This document shows, piece by piece, positions 1 through 9,249 of a stretch of 38,299 nucleotides of DNA. Source of the stretch: Burkholderiales bacterium (GTDB lineage: Bacteria > Pseudomonadota > Gammaproteobacteria > Burkholderiales > Ga0077523). Location: contig JALHMS010000038.1 of assembly GCA_022843925.1 (NCBI GenBank), positions 1 to 38,299 on the forward strand. Direction: 5' to 3'. Under the pieces are notes generated by a model. It made no database searches and was not told the DNA's origin. It saw nothing but the letters and a program-made list of their open reading frames with translations. Made by a program: the position numbers and the translations under genes. Each line of letters starts with the position of its first letter. The first letter of the stretch is position 1.

Positions 1-3000
1 CGCCGATGGCCTCGCCTGCCGGGCGGGCGTTGCGGGCCGGCGCAGCCCGCGGCACGGCCATCGGCGCGGGTGGCACATCGGCCGAGGACGTTTCCAGTTC
101 CGCCTCGGACTCGATGGCTTCTTCCGCCGGGGCGGTCGTCGCAGCCGTCGTTGCCTCGGCGGAAGCGACCGAAGGCGGGACCGTCACCGGGGCAGCTGCC
201 AGGCTGCCCGCCGCCGCGAGGATGGCCGCGTCCACCGTGCCGGTGAGCGTGACCGTCGCCCCGATGAACGCCGTCGTGTGGACACCATCGCTGGCCGACA
301 CGTCGAAGGCCGGGACCGTGCTGCCGCTGTCGGCGACGAAGCGTATGCCGCCGGCGACGATCTCCGCAGCCGTGAAGCTCGTGATCGGTGTGCCCGCGGC
401 GGTGGTCCGTTCGAAGAAGCCGCCGGTGACGTTCCGCACCGTGAACGAGACCGGACCGGCCGGGCCGTCCGGATCCGCCACGAGGAACGCGCCCGTCGTG
501 AGCACGACCGCGCCACCCGCGGGTACCGTGAGGCGGGCGCCCGACAGAACGATCGGATCGTCCACCGGTGTCACGGTGAACGCGAACGTGTTGCCGGCGG
601 GCCCCGCGAGGCCGGTGTCCCGGAGGTCGAAGCCGAAGGTGTCGGCGGTGGTCTCGGAACCGTCGTGGACGTAGCTGACGAGACCCGCGGCGATGTCGGA
701 CTGCGTGAAATGTTCTCCGACGCCGAGAGCGACGCCGCTGCGACGGAGGCTGCCGTGCGTCGGAAGCGCCTGAACCACGTACCGCAGCTGCGATGCCGCG
801 TCCTCGATGTCCGTGCCCGTGAGTTGTCCCGCGCCGAGCACGATCGCGCCGCCTTCGGGCAGCGTGGCGCCGGTGTTGGCCGCGAGAACCGGAACATCGT
901 TGACGGCGGTGATGTTCACGGTGATCGTCGCCGTGTCCGACTTCGGGCCGCCGAGGCCGTTGTTCCCGAAGTCGTAGGCGACGAAGCCGAGCGTCACGCC
1001 GGCCGTCGCATTGGGCGCAGGCCGGAAGACGAGCCCGTTCAATGCGGCGTTGAGATCGGCAACGGTGCCGGCGATCGCCATCGACGCGGTGCCGTCCGCG
1101 CCGGAGCCGAACGCGATGCCCGCCGTCCCCGCGAGGTGCAGCGTGCCGCTCGTCGCCGTCAGCGTGATCTGCGCGCCGTCCATCCCTGCGTCGGGATCGG
1201 TGATCGTGATGGCGTTCCCCAGTCCGGCGAGGAAGACGAGATCGGTGTCCTCCAGCACGGTCTGCGTCCCCGGCACCGTCATCTCCGGGGCGTCGTTGTC
1301 GGCGACGACGGCGAGGGACGTCGTCGTGAGCGCACCGCTCCCGTTGCTGTCGCTGACGCCGAACGCAACGGTGCGGCTGGCCACGCCGGGCGCATCGCTC
1401 GTGTTGCGATAGGTCACGCTGCGCAGGGCCGTTCGGTAGTCGGCGACGTTGGCCGTGCCCGACAGGGTCAGGGTGCCGAGTGCGGCGTCCCACACGCCGG
1501 TGATGCCCAGCTGGTCGGTGAAGAGCAGAAGATCCTCCGCCGGCCGGTAGCCGCCGGTGATCGCCACGACGGCGGAGACAAGTTGCGTGCTGTCGGTGTC
1601 GGTGACGTTGAGCGATGCGTCGATCGCGACGTCGGCGCCGCCCTCGGTGAACGTCGTCGGCGTGCCCGACAACGTGACGACCGGTGCGACGGACGGGGCC
1701 AGCGTGAGGGCGATCACGTCGATGTCCGACCGCGCCCCCCCGCTGCCGGTGTTGCCACCGTCGTCGGTCGAGAGGGTCAGCGTGGCGGGGCCGACGTGGC
1801 CGACGCCGGGTGTGAGCACCATCCCGTTGAGGGCTGCATTGATGTCCGCGACGGTGCCTGCGAAGACCATCGTCGCGTCGCCCGTGCCATCGCCGGTCGT
1901 GAAGATGAGACCGCCGACGCCGGCGAGGGTGACGACGCCGCCATCGCTCGCCGCGAGCGTCACCTCCAGCATGCCGCCACCGGCGTCGATGTCGGCGACG
2001 GCGACGCGGTTCACGGCGGTGGAGAACGTGACCGGTGTGTCCCGATGACCGCCCACGGCAGTCGGCGCCGTGTTCACCGGTGCGTCGTTCACGGCCGTGA
2101 CCGTGACGTCGAACGTCGTCGAGGTCGAAGCCGTCCCGTCGCTCACGGTGAGGGTGATCGTGACCGGTCCGCCGCTCGCGTTCGCGGCGGGCGTGACCGT
2201 GATCGTACGGTTGGCGCCGCTCCCGCCGAGCACGAGGTTGCCGTTCGGGATCAGTGCCGTGTTGCTGCTGGTCGCGCTGACCAGGAGGGTTCCCACGGTC
2301 GAATCGACGTCGGCGATGGTGAAAGCGATCGGGCCGGTGCCGTTGTCCTCGTCGATCGTCGACGGTCCGATCGCGCTCACCGTCGGCGCGTCGTTCACCG
2401 CGGTGACGACGAGGCTCGCGGTGTCGGTGCCGGTCGAGTAGGGCGTCGACCCGCCGTTCGTCGTCGTGTCGGCCGTGCCTCCGTTGCTGCCGCCGGTGCG
2501 GTCCCACGCACGGAAGGTGATGGCCGTCGCGAGCGTTCCGTGCGTGTTGGCGAACGGCTGATAGTGGAGCCGTGTGCCGGCATCCGCCGCCAGCAGCCGC
2601 GCCGCGCCGACCGTGGGGGAGCCGAGTGCCAGCCACGTCGCGCCCCCGTCGACGGTGTACCGCCACGTACCGTTCGTCGCGTCAGCGGCAGTGACGGCAA
2701 TGCCAAGCTGGGGCGACGTGTTCGCATCGGTGACGTTGTCGACCTGACCGGCCGGTGTCGCGAAGTCGACGAGTTGCGACACCAGCGTGCCGACTGCGCC
2801 CACGGGGGCGCCCGCATCCTCCAGCACCGCGGAGAGCGCAGGGCTTCCCGCGGCATCGAGCACCGGCGCGATGTTCAGTTCGGTCACCACCACGTTCGCC
2901 GAGAACTCGGAGGTGACTGTCGCCGCCACCGTCGCCGTGGCGGTGACCGTGTCGCCGAGCACGAGCGTGCCCTGCGCGAACGAGAACGCGAACTGGATCG

Positions 3001-5164
3001 CCGTGGGGTCGACAGTGCCCGGCGTTCCCGTCGCACCGACGGTGGCGAAGTCGATGATGGACGAGGCCTCCCCGTGCCCGTTGGTGTCGTTCGTCGATTC
3101 GAAGAACTCGACCACCGCGCCTGCGGCGGCCTCCCCGGTGATGGTGATCACGCCACCGGAGAGCGTGACTCCGTAGATCACCGGGAAGTTGAGCAGACCG
3201 TTCGCGCCCGTGTCACCGTCGCCCGCATCGTTGACGGCGACAGTACCGTTCGCGCCGAGGTCGATGCCCTGGCCGCCATTGGCGTGGATGAGGTTGTTGC
3301 GGATCGCCGCGCCGGCACCCGGCGACGCGAGTGCAACGCCGGCACCGGCGTTCGCGGTGATGACGTTGTCCGCCACCATGTTGCCCGTCGAGCTGGAGGC
3401 GATCCGTATCCCGTCGCTGGTGAAATCGCGGAGGGTGACGCCGAAGATGACGTTGCCCGACGACTGCAGGTCGAGGCCGACGGCGGGACCCGTGATCCCG
3501 CTGCCGCTGATCGCGATGATCGGTGTGCCCACGTATCCGGGCTGGGTCGTTCCGTCGACGACGATCGCGTCGGTGATCGGCGGGAGCGCCGAGGTCAGGG
3601 CGATGGTGTGGGGGCCAGTGCCGGCGATGCTGAACTGGATCGTGTCCGTCCCCGCCGTGTTGTTGGCGGCGATGATGGCCTCGCGCAGCGAGACGGACGT
3701 GCCGCGGTTGGCGTTCAGCCACGCCACCGTGTGGGTCCCATTGCCCTGCACGATGCCGCTCGCGTTGCTGTCGGCGGTGGTGGTGACCTGGAGGCTGGGG
3801 GCGACGTCCAGGAAGGTGCTGCCCACCCGGATGTCATCGAGCAATGGCTCGTTGGCGGAGAGGCCCCGTCCGGCGAGGATGCCTATGCGAGTGAAGCTTC
3901 CGAGATCGATGTCGGACTTCACGGCGATGTGGGTGGAGTCCGGCGCCCCGAGACCCGGCGTCGGGTTCACGTACATGGTGATCGTGTCGTTCCCCGCGGC
4001 GGCCTCGATCTTCAGCGCGATGAAGGCGGTCTGCCCGCTGGAGGCGGCGACGCCCGGCGCGGTCACGATGCCGAAGGTTCCGACCTCGTTGAGGATGAAA
4101 CTCGTACCGCTGTAGCCGGCGTAGGCCACATCGCCGGCCGTGTTGCCGAAAACCAGGCCCATGTAGTCGAGCGCGGAGGTGCGATCGGGCTGCACGAGGA
4201 AGCCGATCCAGGTCACCGTGCCGTCGGCCCCGACCGGCGCGATGAGGTTGCGGGTCGCGGTGACCAGCGGCGCAAGCGTGTTGAGGCGTCCGATCGCCGA
4301 AGATCCTGCACCTGCCAGGAGTCCCACCGGGTCCGAGAGATCTCCCCCGTTGGCCTGCATGAGGCTGCTGTCGACGCTCCACGCGTCGGACCAGCCGACC
4401 CCGGTGGTGCCGCCGTCGAGGTTTCCGGAGATGGGGAAGGTCTCTTCCGCCAGGAGCGTGAGCACGCTGCCGTACGAGCGCTGGAGGCCTGCATCGAAGG
4501 CGATGACGGAGTCCACGGTACCCCGAACGATCTCGAGTTCCCAGTCGCCACCGAGGTGGGCCGCACCGGTGGCGTCATCGCTCGCCGCCACGTCCGTGCC
4601 GGTCAGCGCACCCAGGGTGTCCATGAAGCGGATGCCGTCGAGATTGCCGGCGAGATCGCAGCCGAAGAGGAGGATGTCCGCGCCGGCCCGGAAGGCGCGG
4701 TGCCATTTGGTCAGGGCGGCGGCCCGGACTTCCAGGGAATCGGCATCCAGCGTGACGTTGCCGAGCTGCAGCGCACCGGCACGGCCATGGGTGACCACGT
4801 GCAGCGCGTCGAGGTCGTCGCGCTGAGAGAGCAGTTCGGTGAGCTGCGCGAAACCGTCGGCGTCGGGGGCGAGGACCACGACCTCCACGTGCCGCCCGGT
4901 GTCCGCGACGATGCCGGCGACCAGGACGTCGACATCCGGGAGCCCGCCGTCGATCACGACCAGCTCGCGCCGCGGCGCCTCGTGATTGCCTACCACGGCG
5001 GGCGCTGGTGGCCACGGCGCGGGATCCACGATCGGAAGCTCCACCGGCACGAGGTCGGCGGACATCATCCAACGGGATTCGAGCAGCTCCATGATCGGCC
5101 GCGCTTGCCTCTGGGCGGGCTTCGGCTTTCGACCCTGGGAGCGCTGGCGCCGGGGAACCGACAT
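1..5164 (-). CDS. Giant repetitive surface protein (LEPR-like N-terminus, DUF4347, beta-helix, cadherin/CSPG-type repeats), 3' end off window
   Basis: The gene is partial: about 1721 residues are visible and the C-terminus lies beyond base 1. The ATG at 5164 is the first start after an in-frame TAA at 5227-5225. The N-terminus is basic and contains MELLESRWMMSAD, a variant of the LEPR/MLSAD motif that opens many large proteobacterial surface proteins. A DUF4347 domain follows at about residues 65-225 (LVVIDGGLPDVD, VVTHGRAGALQLG, ILLFGCDLAG). A right-handed beta-helix section begins near residue 490 (SLREAIIAANN). After that come repeats of cadherin-like and VCBS/CSPG type, each ending in AVNDAP-like linkers; two segments share TVADxNAALNG. 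The last visible 60 residues are Ala/Glu/Pro-rich. Inferred role: a secreted or cell-surface adhesin-like protein. No secretion signal or export genes are visible here. The arginine-rich open frame on the opposite strand is an artefact of GC-rich coding DNA. Confidence 0.85.
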   Translation of the reverse strand, partial: MSVPRRQRSQGRKPKPAQRQARPIMELLESRWMMSADLVPVELPIVDPAPWPPAPAVVGNHEAPRRELVVIDGGLPDVDVLVAGIVADTGRHVEVVVLAPDADGFAQLTELLSQRDDLDALHVVTHGRAGALQLGNVTLDADSLEVRAAALTKWHRAFRAGADILLFGCDLAGNLDGIRFMDTLGALTGTDVAASDDATGAAHLGGDWELEIVRGTVDSVIAFDAGLQRSYGSVLTLLAEETFPISGNLDGGTTGVGWSDAWSVDSSLMQANGGDLSDPVGLLAGAGSSAIGRLNTLAPLVTATRNLIAPVGADGTVTWIGFLVQPDRTSALDYMGLVFGNTAGDVAYAGYSGTSFILNEVGTFGIVTAPGVAASSGQTAFIALKIEAAAGNDTITMYVNPTPGLGAPDSTHIAVKSDIDLGSFTRIGILAGRGLSANEPLLDDIRVGSTFLDVAPSLQVTTTADSNASGIVQGNGTHTVAWLNANRGTSVSLREAIIAANNTAGTDTIQFSIAGTGPHTIALTSALPPITDAIVVDGTTQPGYVGTPIIAISGSGITGPAVGLDLQSSGNVIFGVTLRDFTSDGIRIASSSTGNMVADNVITANAGAGVALASPGAGAAIRNNLIHANGGQGIDLGANGTVAVNDAGDGDTGANGLLNFPVIYGVTLSGGVITITGEAAAGAVVEFFESTNDTNGHGEASSIIDFATVGATGTPGTVDPTAIQFAFSFAQGTLVLGDTVTATATVAATVTSEFSANVVVTELNIAPVLDAAGSPALSAVLEDAGAPVGAVGTLVSQLVDFATPAGQVDNVTDANTSPQLGIAVTAADATNGTWRYTVDGGATWLALGSPTVGAARLLAADAGTRLHYQPFANTHGTLATAITFRAWDRTGGSNGGTADTTTNGGSTPYSTGTDTASLVVTAVNDAPTVSAIGPSTIDEDNGTGPIAFTIADVDSTVGTLLVSATSSNTALIPNGNLVLGGSGANRTITVTPAANASGGPVTITLTVSDGTASTSTTFDVTVTAVNDAPVNTAPTAVGGHRDTPVTFSTAVNRVAVADIDAGGGMLEVTLAASDGGVVTLAGVGGLIFTTGDGTGDATMVFAGTVADINAALNGMVLTPGVGHVGPATLTLSTDDGGNTGSGGARSDIDVIALTLAPSVAPVVTLSGTPTTFTEGGADVAIDASLNVTDTDSTQLVSAVVAITGGYRPAEDLLLFTDQLGITGVWDAALGTLTLSGTANVADYRTALRSVTYRNTSDAPGVASRTVAFGVSDSNGSGALTTTSLAVVADNDAPEMTVPGTQTVLEDTDLVFLAGLGNAITITDPDAGMDGAQITLTATSGTLHLAGTAGIAFGSGADGTASMAIAGTVADLNAALNGLVFRPAPNATAGVTLGFVAYDFGNNGLGGPKSDTATITVNITAVNDVPVLAANTGATLPEGGAIVLGAGQLTGTDIEDAASQLRYVVQALPTHGSLRRSGVALGVGEHFTQSDIAAGLVSYVHDGSETTADTFGFDLRDTGLAGPAGNTFAFTVTPVDDPIVLSGARLTVPAGGAVVLTTGAFLVADPDGPAGPVSFTVRNVTGGFFERTTAAGTPITSFTAAEIVAGGIRFVADSGSTVPAFDVSASDGVHTTAFIGATVTLTGTVDAAILAAAGSLAAAPVTVPPSVASAEATTAATTAPAEEAIESEAELETSSADVPPAPMAVPRAAPARNARPAGEAIG

Positions 5165-5422
5165 GTGGATCGGATCAGGCCTGTGGTCTCTGGTTGGCCT
5201 GTTTCGGCGGGGATTCGCACGCCTTTAGTCCACGACTGTGTCCGCTGCGGTGCTCGCTGGCGCTCCGTAACGTTCTCCGAAGTGCCCCCCCAGTGTCGCG
5301 CCCGCGGGCAATCGGATAGTCTCCCGACGAGAACCGCATCTGCGCCAGGTCTTGGCGGGACGTCCAGCCGTCTGCGATGCTCCCCGATCTGCTACGCGAA
5401 GCCCAGAAGGAGCGGCCCCCGA

Positions 5423-6268
5423 ATGTGGAGTCTGTTGGAGTTCTTTCCCGAGGATTTCCGGATCGGCATCCTCGACGTGGGCGCGGCGCTGCTGGAGCGC
5501 CCGCCGTATCAGTCGCTGTTGGACGCCGGGCGATGCCTGGTCTACGGGTTCGAGCCCGACATGGAAGCGTGCGCGGAGCTCGAGCGCGACTACGGCGAAC
5601 CGCATCGGATCTTTCCGTACTTCGCGGGAAACGGTGAAGCCGCGACTTTCCATGAGACGAACTGGGGGCCGACCGGCTCACTGTTCGAGCCGAACACGGC
5701 GCTGCTCGAGAAGTTCCAGAACCTCGCCGAAGCCATGACGCCGAAGCGCCAGCACTCCGTGATGACGACGCGGATCGACGACATCGAAGAGATCGGCGAT
5801 ATCGACTTCATCAAGATCGATGTGCAGGGCGCGGAGGTCGATGTGCTGAGCCATGCCCGCCGCGCGCTCTCGAGTGCGCTGGTCCTCCAGACCGAGGTCG
5901 AGTTCGTCGAACTCTACAAGGGGCAGCCCCTGTTTGCGGATGTCGACCGGCTGATACGGCAGGCTGGATTCCAGTTCCATACCTTCGAAGGTTTCGGCGG
6001 CCGAACCTTCAAACCGATTGCTATCCAGGGTCATGCGGATCGCGGAATTCGCCAGGACCTCTGGGCGGACGCGACGTACGTGCGCGACTGGATGCACCTC
6101 GACGCGCTGGACCCGGTGAAGCTTCGGAACTACGCCGTCCTGGCGCACGACGTGGTGCGCTCTTTCGATCTCGTGCATCTGGTCCTGGCAGCCCTCGACC
6201 GGCGCACGGGGAGTGCGCTCGCACCGCGTTACATCGAACGGCTCGTCAAGGAACCACCGGGGCCCTGA
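5423..6268 (+). CDS. FkbM family methyltransferase
   Basis: This is a 281-residue protein from the ATG at 5423, with an AGGAG ribosome binding site about 10 bases upstream. The long open frame in the same phase upstream of this point is antisense to the surface-protein gene and is not coding. Motif I is a variant (ILDVGAALL, residues about 16-24), followed by the acidic motif (GFEPDMEA) and the FkbM signature FIKIDVQGAEVDVL. These are the features of SAM-dependent O-methyltransferases of the FkbM family, which usually modify sugars or secondary metabolites; the substrate here is unknown. The gene is divergent from the giant surface protein across a 258-bp gap that presumably holds both promoters. 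Whether the two act together is inference only. It converges with the DUF4124 gene with only 19 bp between stops. Confidence 0.85.
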   Translation: MWSLLEFFPEDFRIGILDVGAALLERPPYQSLLDAGRCLVYGFEPDMEACAELERDYGEPHRIFPYFAGNGEAATFHETNWGPTGSLFEPNTALLEKFQNLAEAMTPKRQHSVMTTRIDDIEEIGDIDFIKIDVQGAEVDVLSHARRALSSALVLQTEVEFVELYKGQPLFADVDRLIRQAGFQFHTFEGFGGRTFKPIAIQGHADRGIRQDLWADATYVRDWMHLDALDPVKLRNYAVLAHDVVRSFDLVHLVLAALDRRTGSALAPRYIERLVKEPPGP

Positions 6269-6287
6269 TCTGCGTGGGAGGCGAACC

Positions 6288-6749
6288 TCACGGCGGGCAG
6301 ACCGACTTCGGTTCGGTCATCTCCTTGCAGTGCTGGTAGGCCTCCGCGCGGATGCTGCGGTTGGCCGTGCGAAACGGCGCGAAGCAGGCCATGCCTTCGT
6401 GGAAGAGGCGCCATTCCTTCTGGCAGGCCGTCTCGTTCGGGACCTCTCCGGCGCCGGCCTTCACCGGCTTGACCGAAGCGCCGGATTTCGCTTCGCGCTG
6501 GGCTTTCAGCGCATTCGCCGTGTTCTTCTCCCTCTGGATGCGCTGGAGCGCGGCGTCGCGATCCGCCTGCGAGGGCGCCTTGTCCACCTTCAGCGACTGC
6601 TGCTTCTGCTGATAGCGCTCCGGCACCTGGTCGCCGTAGTGCGTCTTGCCGTTCTCGTCGACCCACTTGTACAACTCGGCGCGGGCGGTGCCGGTGAGCA
6701 TGCAGGCGGCTGCCAGGCAAACAGCGGACAACACGTATCGGGTCTTCAC
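6288..6749 (-). CDS. DUF4124 domain-containing exported protein
   Basis: The protein has 153 residues and starts at GTG 6749, preceded by AAGGAA seven bases upstream; the upstream extension of the open frame overlaps other genes in another frame and is not used. Residues 1-24 are a signal peptide ending in TARA. The mature protein begins with the DUF4124 signature (ELYKWVDENGKTHYGD), a short beta-rich domain found at the N-terminus of many proteobacterial envelope proteins. It is followed by a charged coiled-coil-like stretch (residues about 50-85) and a C-terminal region with four cysteines that could form disulfides in the periplasm. Function is unknown. It lies upstream of nothing obvious in the same operon: the DUF2279 gene, also on the minus strand, ends 338 bp upstream. 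Confidence 0.8.
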   Translation of the reverse strand: MKTRYVLSAVCLAAACMLTGTARAELYKWVDENGKTHYGDQVPERYQQKQQSLKVDKAPSQADRDAALQRIQREKNTANALKAQREAKSGASVKPVKAGAGEVPNETACQKEWRLFHEGMACFAPFRTANRSIRAEAYQHCKEMTEPKSVCPP

Positions 6750-7087
6750 GGCGCTTTCCTTGTTCGAAGCTGGGAAGGGAGACGGCAACCACAGCACTTT
6801 CCGGATTCGCGGGTCGCAGGCACGACAACGGCAGAGACGCCGCGGATCCTGAGCGTGAACCGCCATCCGCCCGGTCGTCGGCACAGCGATGGGCATCCGG
6901 TCCGAGGCCCGAGCATGCGCCTGCTCGGAAGGCACTGCAGGTTGCCCTTCGGGGTACCGCACCGGATAGCAGCCGACCGACTCCCCGCAACGCGGTACGT
7001 CCAGCTGCCGTGCACCCGACGGCGTGGGCCGTGACGGCGTGACGCAGCACCTGCCCCCGCGCCGGCGATCGACAGGGCGGATGGCGA
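6750..7087 (-). other. Gap between DUF4124 and DUF2279 genes
   Basis: 338 bp with no recognisable coding sequence. Frames here are arginine- and cysteine-rich without domain signatures. The gap presumably contains the promoter of the DUF4124 gene near its right-hand start at 6749; no convincing -35/-10 pair, terminator or repeat was seen. Confidence 0.4.
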
Positions 7088-7975
7088 TCAGAACCGCCGT
7101 TCGTCCCACGCGCCCGCGACAGGGAACTGCACGTACTCGAACAGGTTGTCGTTGACCTTGCGCGCCGCCGGGCGGCTCGCGAGGACAGTCTCTCGAAGAA
7201 GCTTGCCCAGGTTGAAGGACACGCCGACGTAGCTGAACCGGCCACCGTCGCCGCCGTTCTCGAACCCGCGTGCCCGGTAGCCCAGCGACAACTCCAGATA
7301 CCGCACGCCGGGCAGGCGATCCAGTTGCTCGAACCCCTCCGCCTTGGTGACGAAGTAGTAGGTCTGGCCGGCGTAGTCGCTGATCGGCTCCCAGCTGCGC
7401 CGTGTGCCGTCCTGGCGGGTCGACGCGCTGTAGTGGATTCGGAAATCGAACATGCGATCGAGCTTCGGGTTCCGTTCGAGCAGGACCGCCGCCGCCGCCC
7501 CCGCGGTGTTCATGAGGAAATCCTCCGGGCTGAAGCTCCACTTCTTCGCGAAACCATCGATCATCTCGATGCCCGACAGCGTGGCGAACGCGGTGGCCGC
7601 CCCGAGCCAGATCGCCTTCTCGCGGTCGTGGCCGAGGGATTCGAGACCCCAGGTGAGAAGGCGGGCCCCGGCGTAGGTGAACATGTAGTGCCCGAGCTTG
7701 TCCTGCCCGCCATGCGCGGTGTCGCGACCGAACCAACCTTCGCGCTCGGCCTTGAATCTGCCCTCGAAGCCGTCCCCCCACCAGCTCTTCAGGCCATACA
7801 GATAGGTCGCGCCGACACCGGCACCGATCAGCAGGCGCGTGCGACGGTCGAGATCCTGCTGATCGGCCAGGGTCTCGTGCGATTGCTTCCGTTCGGCATC
7901 GTCCGCCCCCCAGGACGATGGCACTGGAATGCACAGGAAGAGCGCGGCAAGCGCTCCGGACGGATACCACGACAT
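7088..7975 (-). CDS. DUF2279 family predicted periplasmic/outer-membrane-associated protein
   Basis: A 295-residue protein. ATG 7975 was chosen because it gives a signal peptide (MSWYPSGALAALFLCIPVPSSWG, cleavage near residues 23-24) and has GAGGGGG about nine bases upstream. The open frame continues further upstream, but there it runs antisense to unrelated sequence and through the helicase remnant in another frame. The central region, with KLGHYMFTY, a DREKAIWLG helix and the MIDGF segment, matches the DUF2279 (YfiM-like) family. The last third alternates aromatic and polar residues (YLELSLGYRARGF, FSYVGVSFNLGKLL) and could form beta-strands at the outer membrane. The biochemical role is unknown. 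It is on the same strand as the DUF4124 gene but 338 bp away, so a shared transcript is not certain. Confidence 0.8.
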   Translation of the reverse strand: MSWYPSGALAALFLCIPVPSSWGADDAERKQSHETLADQQDLDRRTRLLIGAGVGATYLYGLKSWWGDGFEGRFKAEREGWFGRDTAHGGQDKLGHYMFTYAGARLLTWGLESLGHDREKAIWLGAATAFATLSGIEMIDGFAKKWSFSPEDFLMNTAGAAAAVLLERNPKLDRMFDFRIHYSASTRQDGTRRSWEPISDYAGQTYYFVTKAEGFEQLDRLPGVRYLELSLGYRARGFENGGDGGRFSYVGVSFNLGKLLRETVLASRPAARKVNDNLFEYVQFPVAGAWDERRF

Positions 7976-8129
7976 ATGGGTGCCCCCTCGACCGCCGAGC
8001 GCCCCGAATCGCGCCCGCGCAAATCGAATCTGCCAGCCCGCAGCACAGGCGGCAACACGGTTGCCCGAAGCGAACGCCCGAGGATCCCGTTGCGCAGGGA
8101 TGGGACGACCGGCGTGGCGCGCAGAGCGG

Positions 8130-8462
8130 GACCGCGTGGCGCGGGCGATTCCGTGCCCTGGCGATCGCCTGCATCGGGTGCACATAGGGATGCAGGTCCA
8201 TGGGCTTGCCTTCGACCTTGCCCGTCTGGAACGAGGATGCACGAGCCACATGCAGGTTGCCTTGTTGGACCAGTTCCCGGATCGTGCCGCAGCGCTTGTA
8301 GTTCGGGTGGATCCGAACGAGCAGCTCCGGCCACTAGCGGCCGTGCTCGTACTCGGCTTCGACTTTCTGCAAGAGCTCTGGCGCAGCGATCTTCGAGAGG
8401 CTGCGCGAGAAGGCGCTTCACTCGTCGATCAGGTGGTTCCTGAAATCGAAGACGTCATGCAC
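8130..8462 (-). pseudogene. Decayed N-terminal fragment of a large DEAD/DEAH-box helicase
   Basis: Reading the minus strand from about 8458 gives HDVFDFRNHLIDE, stop, SAFSRSLSKIAAPELLQKVE, AEYEHGR, stop, WPELLVRIHPNYKRCGT and then FQTGKVEGKPMDLHPYVHPM. I recognise this order as the N-terminus of a family of very large helicases (DUF1998-type) whose next conserved element is the Walker A motif. Here the similarity fades at about 8130 before any Walker A, and two in-frame stops (TGA near 8428, TAG near 8337) interrupt it. It is therefore a truncated remnant, not a gene. It directly abuts the stop of vapC. Full-length relatives often sit in defence loci, so this may be the scar of a lost system; that is inference. 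Exact edges are approximate. Confidence 0.7.
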
Positions 8463-8972
8463 TCAGTGGTTCTCCCCTTGCTCTTTCGTTTCCCGGACCG
8501 GCATTGCTGAACTGGCGAAGCTCGGCCACCCGGCCGCCCATCGCTCGTGGGCTTTCAATGCCGGCCCCGTGAACCAGTCTTCCACGCGCAGGCCTGGTAC
8601 GCGCTCGAACTCGCGCACGTTGTGCGTCACGAGCGTCAGGTTGCGAGAACGTGCATGGGCAGCAATGAACAGGTCGTGGCCGCCGATGGGCTTGCCGGCA
8701 CCCTCGAGCGCTGCGCGGATGTCTGCGTAGTGCTGGTCGGCCGGTTCGTCGAGCGGAAGCACCGTCAATGACGCAAGCAGTTGCTCAACCCGATTCGTCA
8801 ATGCGACTGCTCCCTTGCGCTTGGCATCGAAGCGCAGTTCGCAGGCCACGACGATGCTGGCACAGATCGCATCCGGGTCGGTGGCTGCGAGGCGCTGAAC
8901 AATGGTGCCACGCGGGTTGCGGATCAGGTTGGACAGGGTGTTCGTGTCCAGCATCCACGCGGCCACAGCCAT
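8463..8972 (-). CDS. vapC: VapC-type PIN-domain ribonuclease toxin
   Basis: A 169-residue protein starting at ATG 8972, which overlaps the vapB stop by one base (TGATG), implying coupled translation. A GTG one codon upstream is an alternative. The PIN fold is shown by the first acidic motif (MLDTNTLSNLIRNP), the second acidic residue in the ACELRFDAKRKG region, the GGHDLFIAAHA motif and the final THNVREFERVPGL strand, which together place the four conserved carboxylates that bind Mg. VapC toxins are RNases that cut tRNA or rRNA when freed from the antitoxin. The C-terminus is about 25-30 residues longer than usual (KAHERWAAGWPSF to ENH); this tail may be run-on into the decayed helicase sequence next door. 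The target is unknown. Confidence 0.88.
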   Translation of the reverse strand: MAVAAWMLDTNTLSNLIRNPRGTIVQRLAATDPDAICASIVVACELRFDAKRKGAVALTNRVEQLLASLTVLPLDEPADQHYADIRAALEGAGKPIGGHDLFIAAHARSRNLTLVTHNVREFERVPGLRVEDWFTGPALKAHERWAAGWPSFASSAMPVRETKEQGENH

Positions 8973-9205
8973 CACAGCGGGTCCCGCGTCTGGGGCGGCG
9001 GATCGTCCCGATCGGGCAAGCTCTCGTCTAGAGCAGCCAATGACGCGAGCAGATCCAGCAGGCGGTTCTTGTGGATCGGCGTGAGGATCAGCCGGTCTCC
9101 CTCCTTGCGTATCAGAACCTCGGTGCCTTCCATCTCGAACTCCCGAGGGATTCGTACCGCCTGGTTGCGGCCATTGCGGAACAGTGAGGCGTGGCGTTCT
9201 GTCAC
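8972..9205 (-). CDS. vapB: VapB-type AbrB/SpoVT antitoxin
   Basis: GTG 9205 gives a 77-residue protein beginning VTERHASLFRNGRNQ, which is where VapB family members normally start, with a GGGGG purine run six bases upstream. In-frame ATGs at 9232 and 9244 would add 9 or 13 residues but lack a ribosome binding site. The N-terminal half is a swapped-hairpin AbrB DNA-binding domain (RNGRNQAVRIPREFEMEGTE, VLIRKEGDRLILTP). The acidic, proline-rich C-terminus (ESLPDRDDPPPQTRDPL) is the segment that inserts in the toxin active site in this family. VapB neutralises VapC and usually represses the vapBC promoter, which should lie just to the right of 9205-9250. Confidence 0.85.
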   Translation of the reverse strand: MTERHASLFRNGRNQAVRIPREFEMEGTEVLIRKEGDRLILTPIHKNRLLDLLASLAALDESLPDRDDPPPQTRDPL

Positions 9206-9249
9206 GTCGGCCCCCGATTGGGTGGTTGGCATATGGCTAAGCATGTGGC

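Noticed and set aside
278-5422. Very long plus-strand open frame giving about 1700 Arg/Val/Asp-rich residues before the FkbM methyltransferase
   Set aside because: It lies antisense to the giant surface-protein gene, has no domain signature, and its composition is that of GC-rich DNA read in the wrong frame. Only the part from 5423 on is a real gene.
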